Shown in pieces: positions 5,241 through 6,445 of a DNA stretch of 6,445 nucleotides. Under the pieces are notes generated by a model. It saw only the letters and a program-made list of their open reading frames with translations. It did not search any database and was not told where the DNA came from. Source of the DNA: Anaerolineales bacterium. Its GTDB lineage: Bacteria > Chloroflexota > Anaerolineae > Anaerolineales > Villigracilaceae. The position numbers and the translations under genes are program-made. Position 1 is the first letter of the stretch. Each line of letters starts with the position of its first letter. The stretch is from positions 1 through 6,445 of the forward strand of contig WGAD01000082.1 of assembly GCA_015489255.1 (NCBI GenBank). Direction: 5' to 3'.

Positions 5241-6445
5241 TTACAACTTTGGGCCAATCTCTTCCCAAAAATCGGCAATGACGCGGGCGACCGGCGCATT
5301 GGCCGCTAGCAGGCGGCTGCGGATGGGAGAAATATCCACGCCCTGCCCCACCAAGCGTTGCAGGGCGGGCGACAGGGATTGATCCCCCATCACCACAGCC
5401 CCCAGCAAACGGTCTTTGCCCACCATCAAGCGCAAGCGGTTGACTTCGAAGCCGCCCTGGGCGACAATGGCGTCGGGCAATTCACGCCAGGTTTCGCTGT
5501 CGCCGCGGACAATTTCCAGTTCCTCGTCGTCCTCGCGGCCACTGCCCACCGCGCCGATAATGGTCGTCGTCAGCCCGGCCAAACGGGTGACGTTGAACGG
5601 GGCCGATTTACGATAGACCAGGTCGCCGCCGGCCATGTTGGCCCCGGCCGTCCACCCCTGCTCGCGCGCCGGCGCCCACAAACTGTCCAGCACATAGCGG
5701 CCGGCCGCCGGATCATAGACCTGGGCCACGTCACCGGCGGCGAAGACATCCGGCGCGCTGGTACGCAAGCGGTCGTCCACCAAAACCCCGCGATCGCAGC
5801 GCAAACCAGCCTCGCGCGCCAGTTCCACTCGTGGCAAAATGCCGACTGCATACGCCACCAGGCTGGCCTTGATTTGGCGCCCATTGGCCAGCCTCACGCC
5901 AGCGACGCGCCCGCGCTTGCCCAGGATCTCCTGGATTTCGTTCATGTGGTGCAGGTGAACGCCGTCTTCTTCCAGCAGGGTCTCCACAATTTGCGATTCG
6001 GTGGCATCCAGCACCCGCTTCCAGTAGCGCCCGCCGCGCAACACATAATGCACCCGCATTCCGCGCGCCAGCAGCCCTTCTACCAGTTCCAGCGCGGTAA
6101 TGCCGCCGCCGGTCACCACAGCCGTCTTACGGCGGCGGGCGTGCTTCAAAATGGCGCGGGCATCGTGCAGGTGATCCAGTTTGAAGACGCCCGACAGATC
6201 CACCCCGGGCACCGTCAGCGGGCGGGCGCGCGCGCCTGTCGCCAAGAGAAGGCGATCGTAAGACAGCGTTTTTCCCTCGTCCAGCTCCACCAGGTGTTCC
6301 TCCGGGCGGATCCGCCGCGCCGCAGCGCGGAGAACGCGGATCTCCAACCGGCGAAAATCCCGCTCACTGAACGGGAAGAGACGTTTCTCGTCAATTTCTC
6401 CGGTCAGGTAATACGCCAGCCCCGGACGCGAGTAATAGACAAAGG
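5241..6445 (-). CDS. NAD(P)/FAD-dependent oxidoreductase (5'-truncated)
   Basis: The frame is open to the window edge, so about 401 C-terminal codons are present and the first FAD Gly-x-Gly-x2-Gly motif lies outside. The remaining layout is that of a pyridine nucleotide-disulfide oxidoreductase-like flavoprotein. YYSRPGLAYYLTGEI near the edge is typical of nitrite-reductase/rubredoxin-reductase-type enzymes. An ATG motif (LLLATGARARPL) lies near 6220-6255, the NAD(P) Rossmann loop TGGGITALELVEG near 6075-6113, and the FAD-binding DVFAAGDVAQVYD near 5715-5750. No redox-active CxxC is seen. The strand after the Rossmann loop ends VLRGGRYW, with Arg where NADH enzymes often have an acidic residue, a weak hint of NADPH or altered cofactor use. 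A C-terminal domain of about 120 residues resembles the NirB-type reductase tail. The TAA is 20 nt before the cytochrome b gene. The likely role is cytoplasmic electron entry or exit for the operon. Confidence 0.92.
   Translation of the reverse strand, partial: FVYYSRPGLAYYLTGEIDEKRLFPFSERDFRRLEIRVLRAAARRIRPEEHLVELDEGKTLSYDRLLLATGARARPLTVPGVDLSGVFKLDHLHDARAILKHARRRKTAVVTGGGITALELVEGLLARGMRVHYVLRGGRYWKRVLDATESQIVETLLEEDGVHLHHMNEIQEILGKRGRVAGVRLANGRQIKASLVAYAVGILPRVELAREAGLRCDRGVLVDDRLRTSAPDVFAAGDVAQVYDPAAGRYVLDSLWAPAREQGWTAGANMAGGDLVYRKSAPFNVTRLAGLTTTIIGAVGSGREDDEELEIVRGDSETWRELPDAIVAQGGFEVNRLRLMVGKDRLLGAVVMGDQSLSPALQRLVGQGVDISPIRSRLLAANAPVARVIADFWEEIGPKL

Noticed and set aside
5221..5268. Upstream start for the cytochrome b gene at 5268
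   Set aside because: It would overlap the end of the flavoprotein gene, adds a polar stretch before the first helix, and lacks the ribosome binding site that precedes 5220.

Overview
The window looks like chromosomal DNA from a GC-rich, environmental, probably Chloroflexota (Anaerolineae-like) bacterium. That assignment is an inference from protein style: an acidic, repeat-tailed protein next to a type I signal peptidase, a B. subtilis-like DeoC, and a flavoprotein/cytochrome b/multihaem cytochrome c set. No marker gene fixes the taxon.

Left half, + strand. The 3' end of a gene with a helical segment, an acidic linker and a Gly/Asn/Ser hexapeptide-repeat tail (1-525) ends before a strong hairpin terminator (553-585). 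A consensus -10 box (597-602) then precedes a compact four-gene run: signal peptidase I (lepB, 640-1233), deoxyribose-phosphate aldolase (deoC, 1249-1998), a small YgiT-type zinc-ribbon protein (2000-2269) and an uncharacterised 176-aa protein built from two diverged copies of one module (2285-2815). The gaps are 15, 1 and 15 nt, so co-transcription is likely. A tRNA-Glu(TTC) gene with its own extended -10 promoter and terminator follows (2836-2983).

Right half, - strand. A three-gene redox operon runs towards the tRNA: a NAD(P)/FAD-dependent oxidoreductase (5' end cut by the window edge, 5241-6445), a five-helix membrane cytochrome b with two His-X13-His helices (4669-5220), and a 527-aa membrane-anchored cytochrome c with 20 CXXCH haem sites (3076-4659). 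Each junction is tight (20 and 9 nt) and each downstream gene has a strong ribosome binding site. The operon ends at a second perfect hairpin (3017-3054), which lies between the converging transcripts.

How they may work together: the flavoprotein could exchange electrons with a nicotinamide (or other donor), the dihaem b subunit could carry them through the membrane, and the 20-haem protein could act as an extracytoplasmic wire or reservoir. Direction and terminal partner cannot be read from the sequence. This operon is the most interesting part of the window. Its cytochrome has grown by tandem duplication of a 198-bp, three-haem unit, and two copies still share 93 identical bases. All intergenic stretches are shorter than 130 bp and are accounted for by promoters and terminators.
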